Positions 1 to 7,466 are shown, numbered from the stretch's first letter. The stretch: DNA of 53,164 bases from Candidatus Poribacteria bacterium (GCA_022825665.1 JAJDWI010000112.1:64172-117335); one strand, 5' to 3'. A program made the numbers and translations. Notes: generated by a model from the sequence alone, not told the origin.

Positions 1-68
1 TAAAAAGCATTCATACCGTTGATTTGGTGCTTTGTAAGCGCGCAAAATACCCACTATTCAGCTGAAAA

Positions 69-278
69 TTGAACCATTTTGTTCATAATTATTGGATAAA
101 TCGTGGAAAATGCGTAAGTCCAAATAGAGTATTAACTCTTGATCTCAAGGAACCGTATATTTTCATCTTACCAAGTGAAAATATAAAAGCCGAAGATTTA
201 CCAAAGGTTATAACGCGGATTATCATTAAACCGCGCAAACCGGCGAACGAAACCCTTTTACCAACTGATGATCGTTAA
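69..278 (+). CDS. small unrecognised ORF or C-terminal remnant
   Basis: A 69-residue reading frame starting with TTG and lacking a Shine-Dalgarno. The same frame is open from the window edge (3-65) and is interrupted only by a TGA at 63-65, so this may be the tail of a longer gene broken by a stop, or a chance frame. It ends 22 bp before the lipoprotein gene at 301, whose ribosome site follows directly, which suits an operon. No motif is recognised. The product would be basic near its end (KPRKPANE). Confidence 0.3.
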   Translation: MNHFVHNYWINRGKCVSPNRVLTLDLKEPYIFILPSENIKAEDLPKVITRIIIKPRKPANETLLPTDDR

Positions 279-300
279 TAATTCAAAAGGAGAGATTTAC

Positions 301-801
301 GTGTTTCGCTTAAAATTGCAATTACGAGGAGTTATTCTCGTCTGCATCTGCATACTCACACTGCTTGCATGCGGAACAGGGGAAATCCAAAATTTTGAAG
401 GTATCACCATCATATCTGAATCGCGTGTTGATCGGATAAACATCACCATCTATCTTACTGATAAACATGGAATTCCACTAATATGGAACCAAAGCATCCT
501 CAGTCCAAGTGTCGGTGTTAGCACTATCTCAGACGCTGACTTTATCACAAACGCAAAAATCTATTCAATACGTAATGGTGAGAAAAACCGGTTAGTTTAC
601 GATAACAGACTTGTTGACGTGCGATGGGGCCAGGAACCGAATAGTCTTGATAGACTCCTGAAGGCAGAAATACCGCGCGCGCTAATTGATGAAGACCCAG
701 ACCGTGATACGACAATGGGAGTTATCACTGTTGAAGTAAAGACAGAAAAACAGGGACCTTTCACGGATACCATAGAAAAAACAGCAATTTATAGAAAATA
801 A
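301..801 (+). CDS. small lipoprotein
   Basis: A 166-residue predicted lipoprotein. GTG at 301 is chosen over the upstream in-frame ATG at 268 because AAAGGAGAG lies just before it and because it puts a normal signal peptide at the N-terminus: basic FRLKLQLRG, a hydrophobic stretch and the lipobox LLAC, with the lipid-modified Cys near residue 23. The rest is soluble, and no family is recognised. It ends 2 bp before the ABC-2-type permease gene, so the two are probably cotranscribed and may act together at the cell envelope. The function is unknown. Confidence 0.7.
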   Translation: MFRLKLQLRGVILVCICILTLLACGTGEIQNFEGITIISESRVDRINITIYLTDKHGIPLIWNQSILSPSVGVSTISDADFITNAKIYSIRNGEKNRLVYDNRLVDVRWGQEPNSLDRLLKAEIPRALIDEDPDRDTTMGVITVEVKTEKQGPFTDTIEKTAIYRK

Positions 802-803
802 CA

Positions 804-1661
804 ATGCCAATACACACACAAGACTATAGACATTGGGAAGGCACGCTAAACCCTCAAAAATACACACGCTGGTGGGTGATTGCAAAAGCTGAATTGAAAC
901 TACTCGCAAAACGCAAAATCGTCCGACTAATTATCGCCATCCCACCGGTTATTTACATTGTGGTACACGCAGTAATGATCTATCTATTCAACCTGTTTGA
1001 AGCAGTTGAATTTCCTTTTAAGGTAGACTCGGCGTTTTTTCAGCACTTTATTTTTAGAATTGAGTTTATATCAGGACTTTTTGTTGCGATAATTGCAATT
1101 TTTGGGGGTGCGGGGTTAATTGCCAACGATCTAAAGAACAACGCACTCTCCCTGTATCTTTCTAAACCGATTTCATGGGTAGATTACCTCATCGGAAAAT
1201 TTGCTGCAGTCGGTATATTGCTTACATGCATAACGTTGGTACCCGGGATGTTGCTATTTCTGGAACAACTGTTGCTATCCGATTTTAACTTCTTTAAAGA
1301 GAATTTCTGGATAGTTTTTTCCATCATCGGTTATTCAATAGTCGTCACCACTATCACGAGCCTACTGATGTTGGTCTTCTCATCACTAACAACAAATTCT
1401 CGATATGCGACCATCGGTTTTTGTGCAGTTTGGTTTGGATTACCTGTCCTCCACGCCATCCTAATAATAACGCTTCGAACGAGTAAAGTTGCTTTAGTCT
1501 CTATTTGGGCAAACTATGATCGTCTTGGATCAGTCCTTTTCGCTTCAGATAACAGCTACACCACACATTGGTCTATCACACTCCTGATATTAAGTGCGTT
1601 GACTGTCGGCTGTATCCTCGTTCTTAGACATCGGATACGTGCTGTAGAGATCGTCAAATAG
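804..1661 (+). CDS. ABC-2 type transporter permease
   Basis: A 285-residue integral membrane protein. After a cytoplasmic N-terminus with a WWVIAKAELKLLAKRK segment there are about six hydrophobic helices (roughly residues 45-67, 85-110, 130-155, 168-195, 200-225, 255-275). The layout, and the motif GAGLIANDLKNNALSLYLSKPISWVDYLIGKF, in pieces 'IANDLKNNALSLYLSKP' and 'YLIGK', is characteristic of ABC-2 permeases of the NosY/ABC-2 family, which form the membrane channel of exporters. The matching ATPase is not in the window and probably lies upstream. The start follows the lipoprotein stop by 2 bp, implying translational coupling. The substrate is unknown. Confidence 0.8.
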   Translation: MPIHTQDYRHWEGTLNPQKYTRWWVIAKAELKLLAKRKIVRLIIAIPPVIYIVVHAVMIYLFNLFEAVEFPFKVDSAFFQHFIFRIEFISGLFVAIIAIFGGAGLIANDLKNNALSLYLSKPISWVDYLIGKFAAVGILLTCITLVPGMLLFLEQLLLSDFNFFKENFWIVFSIIGYSIVVTTITSLLMLVFSSLTTNSRYATIGFCAVWFGLPVLHAILIITLRTSKVALVSIWANYDRLGSVLFASDNSYTTHWSITLLILSALTVGCILVLRHRIRAVEIVK

Positions 1662-1671
1662 ACTATTTATT

Positions 1672-2532
1672 TTAATTCTTTAATCTGGCACCGTTTGCAT
1701 CCCATATTTCCTGTTCTGAATATAACTGAGGTGGTGTTATGGGTGTCAACGTCGGTAGCCAATCTGGTCGGTATTGTTGAACCAGTCGCACGGCATTTTG
1801 ATAGGCAATCCGTTCCTTCGTTTCGTCGTCAAGGTTCGCTGATTCTATTTGCGATTGGACTAAGCGGAAATCGTAATACGGCAGGTCACTACCGAACATA
1901 AGTCTCTCTTTACAGAGGTTATTTACAAGATGCACTAAGTCCCAACTTTCATCTCCAGGAGGCTTTTGTGCAATATCATACCAAATATTCTCCTGTTTTG
2001 CACAATGTGCAATCGCATCAAGTTGTCCCGCTTTGTTCATAGAAACATGTCCGATGATGAATGTGATTGACGGAAATCTGTTCGCATACGCAGCGATATT
2101 TTGCGTTGAACCTGCCTGATGCAGTAGACACAATCCGTTGTGCATTCCCACAACTTCAAGGAACGCATGTAATTCACCCCCAAGCGAATGACCCGACAAC
2201 GCAGGATGACATACAAATCCAACTAAACCGTCCTCCTGCATAGCTCTATCAAGTTCGTCAACACCTGCTTGTTCCTGGCGAACTTCCACAATTCCAAGTC
2301 CGATAGGGAAACGTTCTGGATACTTTCGGCAAGCATTCGCGATTGTCTCGTTCTGAGTTCGTGTGTCTAATACACCTCGCGCTTGCGGTCCACCAGCAGT
2401 AGGACACGGAATCGCACCGATAACATCGGCAGAAGCCATCCGTGCCAAACACCTACCAACACTTTGTCCAATAACCGGGGCACGCGATACTGTCATGCCG
2501 ATATGACAATGCACATCAAAATAGGGTCGCAT
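1672..2532 (-). CDS. amidohydrolase family (TIM-barrel) protein
   Basis: A 286-residue metal-dependent hydrolase of the amidohydrolase-2 type. The N-terminal FDVHCHIG motif supplies the HxH metal ligands. IIGHVS near residue 160 and MFGSDLPY near residue 214 supply the later His and the catalytic or metal Asp. Family members hydrolyse or decarboxylate small carboxylated or lactone substrates; the substrate here cannot be read. GGAGT precedes the ATG. The gene lies 20 bp downstream of the PhyH-like gene on the same strand, so they probably form an operon. The protein is presumably cytoplasmic, as no signal peptide is visible. Confidence 0.85.
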   Translation of the reverse strand: MRPYFDVHCHIGMTVSRAPVIGQSVGRCLARMASADVIGAIPCPTAGGPQARGVLDTRTQNETIANACRKYPERFPIGLGIVEVRQEQAGVDELDRAMQEDGLVGFVCHPALSGHSLGGELHAFLEVVGMHNGLCLLHQAGSTQNIAAYANRFPSITFIIGHVSMNKAGQLDAIAHCAKQENIWYDIAQKPPGDESWDLVHLVNNLCKERLMFGSDLPYYDFRLVQSQIESANLDDETKERIAYQNAVRLVQQYRPDWLPTLTPITPPQLYSEQEIWDANGARLKN

Positions 2533-2552
2533 AAGTACTCCTCTCTAAAACG

Positions 2553-3320
2553 TTAGAATTCCGGCACAGATTCATAAGTATTATACCCATCTGTCCTATC
2601 CACACCTTGCACAAGATAAATGTTATGTGTTCGTCGCCAATTTGCACCGTGAAATCGCACATTTGCAGGCATGTAACGCATCGTATAACCACACCGACGT
2701 TTTTGTGAGACATTCGGGCTGGAATTGTGAATCGTCCATGCATCGTGAAAATGACATTCACCGACCTCAAGTTCAAGATTAACCGCTTTTGTCCCATCTA
2801 AGTCTGCCTCTACAACTTCGCTACCAAAGAGATTATTGTCCCGATCCACCTTTTCATAACGACGATCGCGCAAGTTGTGACTACCAGGAATAACGCGCAT
2901 GCACCCATTTTCAACTTTGGATTCATCAACCGCTAACCACATCGTAATGACATGCATCGGTTCCAACATTTTACCCCAGTAGACACCGTCCTGATGCCAT
3001 GGCACCTCCATACCGTCCTTTTCGCGTTTGCTGATAAAGTGGCTTGACCAAAGTATAATATCTGGTCCGATAAATCGCTCAATAACCTTCAACACATTTG
3101 GATGTGTAAGATATTTGAAAAGATATGGATGTTCAAAGTGTGGCACATCCATCTGTTCCGGACGTCTTCCTTCGGGTAAGTTTTCAATCATTACATCAAC
3201 ATAATCACGAAGTTCATCTAACTCCGATTCTGTGAATATACGACCAAATAAGATATATCCATTTTCCTTGTAAAATTGTACCTGTTTGTCAGAGACAATT
3301 GTTTGCGTTTCCCAACTCAT
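2553..3320 (-). CDS. phytanoyl-CoA dioxygenase (PhyH) family protein
   Basis: A 255-residue Fe(II)/2-oxoglutarate oxygenase. The facial triad can be read as H109-x-D111 in PWHQDGVYW and distal H198 in WTIHNSSPN. The following Arg-rich stretch (KRRCGYTMRYMP) probably holds the 2-oxoglutarate-binding Arg. Length and motif order match PhyH-family hydroxylases. These act on very varied substrates, and the annotation 'phytanoyl-CoA' should not be read as the substrate. It is the first gene of a likely operon with the amidohydrolase. A weak GGTGA precedes the ATG, and an extended -10 lies at 3365-3373. Confidence 0.88.
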   Translation of the reverse strand: MSWETQTIVSDKQVQFYKENGYILFGRIFTESELDELRDYVDVMIENLPEGRRPEQMDVPHFEHPYLFKYLTHPNVLKVIERFIGPDIILWSSHFISKREKDGMEVPWHQDGVYWGKMLEPMHVITMWLAVDESKVENGCMRVIPGSHNLRDRRYEKVDRDNNLFGSEVVEADLDGTKAVNLELEVGECHFHDAWTIHNSSPNVSQKRRCGYTMRYMPANVRFHGANWRRTHNIYLVQGVDRTDGYNTYESVPEF

Positions 3321-3364
3321 GTATCACCTGTTTCATAATATGATGCATAAATACACTTCAACAA

Positions 3365-3373
3365 AGTATATCA
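3365..3373 (-). promoter_or_regulatory. possible extended -10 promoter of the PhyH gene
   Basis: On the minus strand the sequence reads TGATATACT, an extended -10 (TGnTATACT), about 45 bp upstream of the PhyH start. No convincing -35 was found, as expected for extended -10 promoters. Confidence 0.35.
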
Positions 3374-3668
3374 CATCAATGTTTTGTTGACCACAATCAA
3401 TTCTATACTACCAGAGATATTTATTGCTTCAATTACTGATTTTGATAGAAGTTCTATTTTTTTACATCTATTATAGGTCGGAGCGAGTTTGCGAACTACG
3501 ACATGTTCTGTCAAAATCAGAAAAAACACATAACAAACCTCTTCCTTCTGTGTTTTCAGTGTCTTTCGTGCCTTTCGCGATTCAGACAATCCGCGTTTCT
3601 GACCACTGAAAAAATGAAAACTATCCCAAAACATACATGAAACTTATGGTTCCAATCCTTCCAATCTC
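3374..3668. other. intergenic stretch without a recognisable gene
   Basis: No convincing gene was found. The region contains degenerate short repeats: a GAGCGAGTTTGCGAACTACG piece near 3482 and an oligomer resembling 'cacgaaagacactgaaaaca' read on the minus strand near 3543-3572. Both look like interspersed genomic repeats. The short frames across them on either strand have no ribosome site and no protein-like composition. Confidence 0.4.
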
Positions 3669-3697
3669 TTCACATCCCTCTTAACACCTGTTATAAT
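3669..3697 (+). promoter_or_regulatory. sigma-70-type promoter of the 3.7 kb transcript
   Basis: TTCACA (3669-3674), a 17-bp spacer and a perfect TATAAT (3692-3697). The expected start is near 3704. The nearest downstream ATG is at 3707 and would be leaderless. The region downstream is G-poor and ends in a terminator-like hairpin at 3885-3929. Confidence 0.6.
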
Positions 3698-3703
3698 ACT
3701 ACC

Positions 3704-3929
3704 ACTATGAAAAATAAAAACCGCATACAATCCATATTATCAACAAAAACTACCCGTCACCCAAAAAACATCCGTCCAAAAACCGACCATAACCAAGCAG
3801 ATAAAAAACGCACAAAAATGAAAATATCAAAATTTTCGAAATACCCCATAAACCCAGTCTCAGACTGGTATAACCCCAAAAATCAAAACGCACCAATGTG
3901 CGAAAAACACCCGTTTTTAGTGCGTTTTT
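3704..3929 (+). ncRNA. candidate small RNA (or leaderless 74-codon ORF)
   Basis: A stretch of about 225 nt bounded by a good promoter (3669-3697) and a terminator-like hairpin. The strand is strikingly poor in G and rich in A and C. It holds a perfect hairpin CCAGTC-TCA-GACTGG at 3854-3868. A reading frame of 74 codons from ATG 3707 to 3931 spans almost the same interval. It encodes a very basic, Asn/Lys-rich peptide and would be leaderless, with its last codons inside the terminator. I cannot decide between a structured RNA and a small basic protein, and neither is recognised. Confidence 0.35.
3885..3929 (+). terminator. terminator-like hairpin with T-run
   Basis: Outer arms AAAACGCAC (3885-3893) and GTGCGTTTT (3920-3928) are perfect complements. 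Inside them AAAAAC and GTTTTT pair around ACCC (3903-3918). The outer arm ends in a T-run, as an intrinsic terminator would. GAAGGAG follows directly at 3931. Confidence 0.5.
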
Positions 3930-4007
3930 AGAAGGAGCAAAAACCGATGAATTTACAACAAAAACACAAACAATTCGCAGTCAACCCCTTTAACCTCATT
4001 CTAATCG

Positions 4008-4030
4008 TAGGGGCGAGGTTACCTCACCTG
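4008..4030. repeat. degenerate copy of the GGGGCGAGG palindromic repeat
   Basis: GTAGGGGCGAGGTT at 4008-4021 followed by ACCTCACC is a decayed version of the perfect palindrome at 5549-5571. It interrupts a short frame (3947-4147) that has a good ribosome site but no protein-like sequence. Confidence 0.5.
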
Positions 4031-4174
4031 TCTAATCTGTATTTTCTCTTCATTCGGAATGGGAAACTCCTCCCTATGATCGGAATGTACTGTGGGATCA
4101 ACTCCTGCTGCGTCTTACGAGATGCAGACAGAAAAATCGACAATTGAATGTCTCTGTTATAATAAAACCTAATC

Positions 4175-4203
4175 TTGACAAAACGGGTTGCGTATGATAG
4201 ACT
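4175..4203 (+). promoter_or_regulatory. promoter of glycerate kinase, giving a leaderless mRNA
   Basis: A perfect -35 TTGACA (4175-4180), a 17-bp spacer and -10 TAGACT (4198-4203). The ATG of the kinase is at 4211, exactly where transcription should start. There is no Shine-Dalgarno, so the mRNA is probably leaderless. TTG at 4175, the longest open frame start, is therefore the -35 element and not a codon. Confidence 0.6.
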
Positions 4204-4210
4204 TGCGGTC

Positions 4211-5395
4211 ATGAAAATTGTTATCGCACCAGATTCATTTAAAGGAAGCGTCACTGCCTTACAAGCCGCGAATGCCATTGAACAAGGACTCCGTCGAGTA
4301 TTTCCAGATGCCAATATAGATAAAATTCCGATGGCAGATGGCGGTGAGGGCACTGTACAATCCCTTGTGGACGCTACCGGTGGTAACATTCAGACGCAAT
4401 GCGTGCTTGGTCCGCTCGAAAACGAGGTGGATGCACAATTCGGAATCCTTGCAGATGAAGAGACAGCGGTGATTGAAATGGCATCTGCATCTGGACTTAC
4501 ACTTGTTCCACCCAATAAGCGAAACCCGATTCTGACCACAACCTACGGCACAGGGCAACTCATTCGTGCTGCATTAGAAAAAGGTTGCAGAAAGTTAATC
4601 ATCGGTATTGGTGGGAGTGCAACAAATGATGGCGGGGCAGGGATGGCAGAAGCACTTGGTGTCCAATTCCTTAAATCAGATGGAAATCCCATTGCACGAG
4701 GTGGAGGTGGACTGGGTGAGTTAGACTCAATAGATATAACGGGTATACATCCAGCAATAGCGGAAACAGCAACAATTGTCGCTTGTGATGTCAATAATCC
4801 GTTGACAGGTCCAGAGGGGGCATCACATGTTTATGGACCCCAGAAAGGTGCAACCCCTGAGTTGGTGAAAACGCTTGACGCACATCTGGAACATTATGAC
4901 AACGTTTTGACGCGAACTCTCGGACAATCCTATAACGACATTCCCGGCGCAGGTGCTGCGGGTGGATTAGGTGCTGGTCTGATGGCATTTCTCAATGCGA
5001 AATTGCGACTCGGTGTTGACATTATGATTGACGCTGTTAATCTGAAGGATCGGATGAAGGGTGCTTCTCTTGTTTTCACTGGTGAAGGTCAATTAGATTT
5101 TCAGACTGCATTTGGCAAAACTCCTGTCGGTGTTGCGAAGGTAGCAAAAGAACACAATATCCCCGTGATAGCAATTGCTGGTGGTATTGGTGATGGAGCA
5201 GAAGCGGTATATAATGCCGGTATTGATGCGATGTTAGGCATCGTCCAAGCACCGATGTCGCTCGAGGATGCAGTTGAAGACGCGCTGCAACTGATTACCG
5301 ATACAGCTGAGCAAGCCGCACGATTGATTGCAGTTGGTCAACGTGAACCCTTTAGACGAAATTTGACTAAGTTAAAAGAAAAATGGGAAAGGTAG
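4211..5395 (+). CDS. glxK: glycerate 2-kinase (GlxK/GarK family)
   Basis: A 394-residue kinase that phosphorylates D-glycerate to 2-phosphoglycerate, feeding glycolysis. Family features are visible: N-terminal MKIVIAPDSFKGS, PMADGGEGT near residue 45, IGIGGSATNDGGAGMAEALG near residue 130, GAGAAGGLGAGLMAF near 245 and LVFTGEGQLDFQTAFGKTP near 290. The length matches type I glycerate kinases (about 380). ATG 4211 is preferred because family proteins start MKIVIAPDS and the region before it is a promoter. A partial duplicate of its 3' end lies at 5614-5668. It would dispose of glycerate from sugar-acid degradation. Confidence 0.93.
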   Translation: MKIVIAPDSFKGSVTALQAANAIEQGLRRVFPDANIDKIPMADGGEGTVQSLVDATGGNIQTQCVLGPLENEVDAQFGILADEETAVIEMASASGLTLVPPNKRNPILTTTYGTGQLIRAALEKGCRKLIIGIGGSATNDGGAGMAEALGVQFLKSDGNPIARGGGGLGELDSIDITGIHPAIAETATIVACDVNNPLTGPEGASHVYGPQKGATPELVKTLDAHLEHYDNVLTRTLGQSYNDIPGAGAAGGLGAGLMAFLNAKLRLGVDIMIDAVNLKDRMKGASLVFTGEGQLDFQTAFGKTPVGVAKVAKEHNIPVIAIAGGIGDGAEAVYNAGIDAMLGIVQAPMSLEDAVEDALQLITDTAEQAARLIAVGQREPFRRNLTKLKEKWER

Positions 5396-5479
5396 AAGAC
5401 AAGCGATGCTAACCCCTCTATCTCCCATTCTTCTAACTAATAGTTATACCTAAATAACGAGATTTATCTTATTTTTCTA

Positions 5480-5501
5480 CGGTAGATGCGGTTTCCTAAC
5501 C
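5480..5501. repeat. half copy of the dispersed CGGTAGATGCGG repeat
   Basis: The sequence begins CGGTAGATGCGGTTTCCTAA, as in the perfect palindromic copy at 5833-5860, but the right arm has decayed (it runs on into AATGCAG). Confidence 0.55.
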
Positions 5502-5548
5502 AATGCAGAATGCCATAAGTGCGTTCTGCCGAGACTAAAGAACTGTCA

Positions 5549-5571
5549 GTAGGGGCGAGGTTTCCTCGCCC
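5549..5571. repeat. palindromic repeat, GGGCGAGG-TTT-CCTCGCCC
   Basis: A perfect 8-bp stem (5553-5560 with 5564-5571) around TTT. A degenerate copy lies at 4008-4030, which marks it as an interspersed REP-like element and not a dedicated terminator. Confidence 0.6.
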
Positions 5572-5613
5572 GTGCAAACAAGACGAATTAGGTTAATTTG
5601 GTATTACATTTGC

Positions 5614-5668
5614 ATGAGGGTGCGCTGCAACTGATTGCGGACACCGTTGAGCAAGTTTCGCGATTCAT
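5614..5668 (+). pseudogene. duplicated fragment of a glycerate kinase 3' end
   Basis: In frame this stretch reads EGALQLIADTVEQVSRFI, clearly related to EDALQLITDTAEQAARLI at the end of the intact kinase (about 5274-5327). At DNA level both hold GCGCTGCAACTGATT followed by diverged sequence. It has no start and no upstream coding sequence, so it is a relic of a duplicated or recombined kinase gene about 220 bp beyond the intact stop. Confidence 0.6.
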
Positions 5669-5696
5669 CTCTAACAAAGACTTTTTACAACGTTTC

Positions 5697-5801
5697 TTAT
5701 TAACGTTTAAGGGGGTAAACGTTAATAATGAAATTGCTTATTAACGTTTAAGAGGGTAAACGTTAATAACGGGATTGCTTATTAACATTTAAGAGGGTAA
5801 A
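5697..5801. repeat. 41-bp tandem repeat built of 13-bp palindromic arms
   Basis: Three units start at 5697, 5738 and 5779 (period 41). Each has arm TTATTAACGTTTA, a six-base spacer AGRGGG and arm TAAACGTTAATAA. Units 1 and 2 are perfect palindromes (5697-5709 with 5716-5728; 5738-5750 with 5757-5769). Unit 3 has one change in its left arm and loses its right arm after TAAA, where the MITE-like palindrome begins. Units 2 and 3 are preceded by ATTGC. No gene start lies close downstream. Confidence 0.8.
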
Positions 5802-5938
5802 TTATAGTGAATCCTATAAATATATACACTCCCGGTAGATGCGGTTTCCTAACCGCATCTATGAGATTGAGCAAACGCCGGTTCGGTTAGGAAACTGAAC
5901 CTATCGTAGTGTGTAAATAATTATGGATTCTACTATAA
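5802..5938. mobile_element. MITE-like imperfect palindrome
   Basis: The ends are inverted: TTATAGTGAATCC at 5802-5814 and, reversed, TTATAGTAGAATCC from 5938 to 5925 (one inserted base). Homology of the two halves continues inward through TACACT/TACACACTA. The core carries the perfect 10-bp palindrome AGATGCGGTT-TCCT-AACCGCATCT (5837-5860) and an inverted diverged copy at about 5882-5908. About 137 bp, no coding capacity. It interrupts the third 41-bp repeat unit. Related cores lie at 5480 and 52873. Confidence 0.6.
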
Positions 5939-5970
5939 AAATCTAATTCTTTGTAATTAAGGTGAAGTGA

Positions 5971-6125
5971 TCTGAAACTGCACTTTCAACAGTTCAAAAA
6001 CTTCTCACATTGAAAGATAAATACACGGAGATGGCAAAGGAACCGAAGGTGTCAAAGACTGTAGCCTAACTGGTTGAGGTATTATTTGGAAAACCTATTG
6101 TCTCAATATCAGAATTGACGGAATA
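5971..6125 (+). pseudogene. relic of a Fic-family-like C-terminus
   Basis: Translation from 5971 gives SETALSTVQKLLTLKDKYTE, continues to an in-frame TAA at 6067-6069, and then LVEVLFGKPIVSISELTEY. The pattern (helical LxLxxKYxE followed by a LLxLLFxxPxVxVxxLxE winged-helix start) resembles the segment after the Fic domain of Fic/DOC proteins. A TGA just upstream, the internal stop and no start codon mark it as a degraded gene. The family call is from memory of the pattern. Confidence 0.4.
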
Positions 6126-6128
6126 TGC

Positions 6129-7466
6129 TTACTGCAACAATACTGGCACATCTTTCATAAAATCATCGGTTTCTGTCTGCCATCTATTGAGTTCCACCGC
6201 CAACAATTTGATTCGGTCAGCGTGTTCAGGAAGTTCAGCGAGGTTGTTATTTTCCCAAGGGTCGTTCTCTAAATCAAACAATTGAAGGTAATTGGTGCCT
6301 TTACCGGTCTCTTCAGAGACATAATAGCGGATAAGTTTCCATTTGCCATCACTCACAGTGCGATGAATGTCTTTATACGCAGCAAACACCGTATCGCGAA
6401 CCTTATCAACACAACCTTCCATCAGAGGCACTAAGCTGCAGCCTTCCACTGTATCCGGAATGTCAACGTTGGTCAGGTCACACACGGTGGGAAATACGTC
6501 GTAAAGATAGGTCAATGCATCGACTGTCTGCCCTTCGGGGATTCCCGGTCCAGCAAATATTGACGGCACACGAATACTGTGATTATACAAATTCTGTTTT
6601 CCAAGCAACCCGTGTTGTCCAACAGCGAGTCCGTGGTCTGCAGTGTAAATTACGATGGTGTTATCAAGATGTCCTTTTTCCTCTAATGTCTGTAATACAC
6701 GACCCATTTCAGCATCTTGACTGGTAATCATACCGTAATAATCAGCAATATGTTGCTGGACGATCTCTGGAGTACGTGGAAAAGGTGCTAATACTTCATC
6801 CCGAATTCGCATCTCTCCGTTGTCAAATGGATGTTCGGCAACGAAGTTCTCCGGAACAGGAACATCTTCAGGTTTATACATAGTCGCATATTCACCTGGT
6901 GGTGTTCTCGGATCGTGTGGTGAAGTAAAGGAAAGATATACAAAAAATGGGTCCGTTTGGTCATAGTTTTCTATAAAATCTACAGCGGAATCTGTAAACA
7001 GTGTCGTAGAGAATTTATCTCCGATATACCTGTTATCTTTCGGATAGGCACCTGACGGATCAAAATCGAAAATAGGCACTTTATATTGATTACCCATTCC
7101 ACCAAAGAAAATAGTAGCACCATCGTCAAAACTATTGGTAAACGTCTGTCTGTCATTATGCCACTTACCGCTAAAAAATGTGCTATATCCGGCTTCGCGC
7201 ATGACCTGTGGCCAAACAGCCAAATCTCGGTTTAGTTGGTTGCCGCCGCTGCGGAATAGGTTGGCACTGGTGAGAACAGCAGCACGGCTGGGTACACAGA
7301 CAGCACCAACGAGAGACCCCATGATATGGGTTTCTCGGAACGTCGTCCCACGTGCCATGAGTGAGTCCATCGTCGGTGTTTTCACCGTCGGGTCTCCATA
7401 ACCTGCTATGGCATCCCAACGATGGTCATCGGCAATCATAAAGAGTATATTAGGTTGTGAAGGCAT
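6129..7466 (-). CDS. sulfatase, formylglycine type
   Basis: A 445-residue member of the alkaline-phosphatase/sulfatase superfamily. Metal-binding NILFMIADDHRWD (D13, D14) opens the protein. C57 in CVPSR is the residue converted to formylglycine. YTADHGLAVGQHGLLGKQNL near residue 275 gives the later metal Asp-His and the conserved Lys. Such enzymes remove sulfate esters from carbohydrates. No signal peptide is visible, so it is cytoplasmic or exported by an unseen route. GGAGA precedes the ATG. Its divergent neighbour at 7543 is a sugar-acid dehydratase, which suggests a shared pathway. Confidence 0.92.
   Translation of the reverse strand: MPSQPNILFMIADDHRWDAIAGYGDPTVKTPTMDSLMARGTTFRETHIMGSLVGAVCVPSRAAVLTSANLFRSGGNQLNRDLAVWPQVMREAGYSTFFSGKWHNDRQTFTNSFDDGATIFFGGMGNQYKVPIFDFDPSGAYPKDNRYIGDKFSTTLFTDSAVDFIENYDQTDPFFVYLSFTSPHDPRTPPGEYATMYKPEDVPVPENFVAEHPFDNGEMRIRDEVLAPFPRTPEIVQQHIADYYGMITSQDAEMGRVLQTLEEKGHLDNTIVIYTADHGLAVGQHGLLGKQNLYNHSIRVPSIFAGPGIPEGQTVDALTYLYDVFPTVCDLTNVDIPDTVEGCSLVPLMEGCVDKVRDTVFAAYKDIHRTVSDGKWKLIRYYVSEETGKGTNYLQLFDLENDPWENNNLAELPEHADRIKLLAVELNRWQTETDDFMKDVPVLLQ

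Noticed and set aside
3371-3634. Minus-strand 87-codon frame (KARKTLKTQKEE)
   Set aside because: It reads through a short interspersed repeat, has no ribosome site and no protein-like composition.
3947-4147. 66-codon frame after GAAGGAG
   Set aside because: The ribosome site is good, but the frame runs through a degenerate GGGGCGAGG repeat and looks non-coding. A decayed gene cannot be excluded.
4175-4210. Extra 12 codons at the N-terminus of the glycerate kinase
   Set aside because: The stretch is a -35/-10 promoter, and the family begins MKIVIAPDS.
5549-5571. Intrinsic terminator of the glycerate kinase
   Set aside because: The hairpin lies 150 bp beyond the stop, has no T-run and recurs elsewhere, so it is treated as a repeat.
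5697-5801. CRISPR array
   Set aside because: The units are perfect palindromes repeating every 41 bp without variable spacers of normal length, and no cas gene is near.
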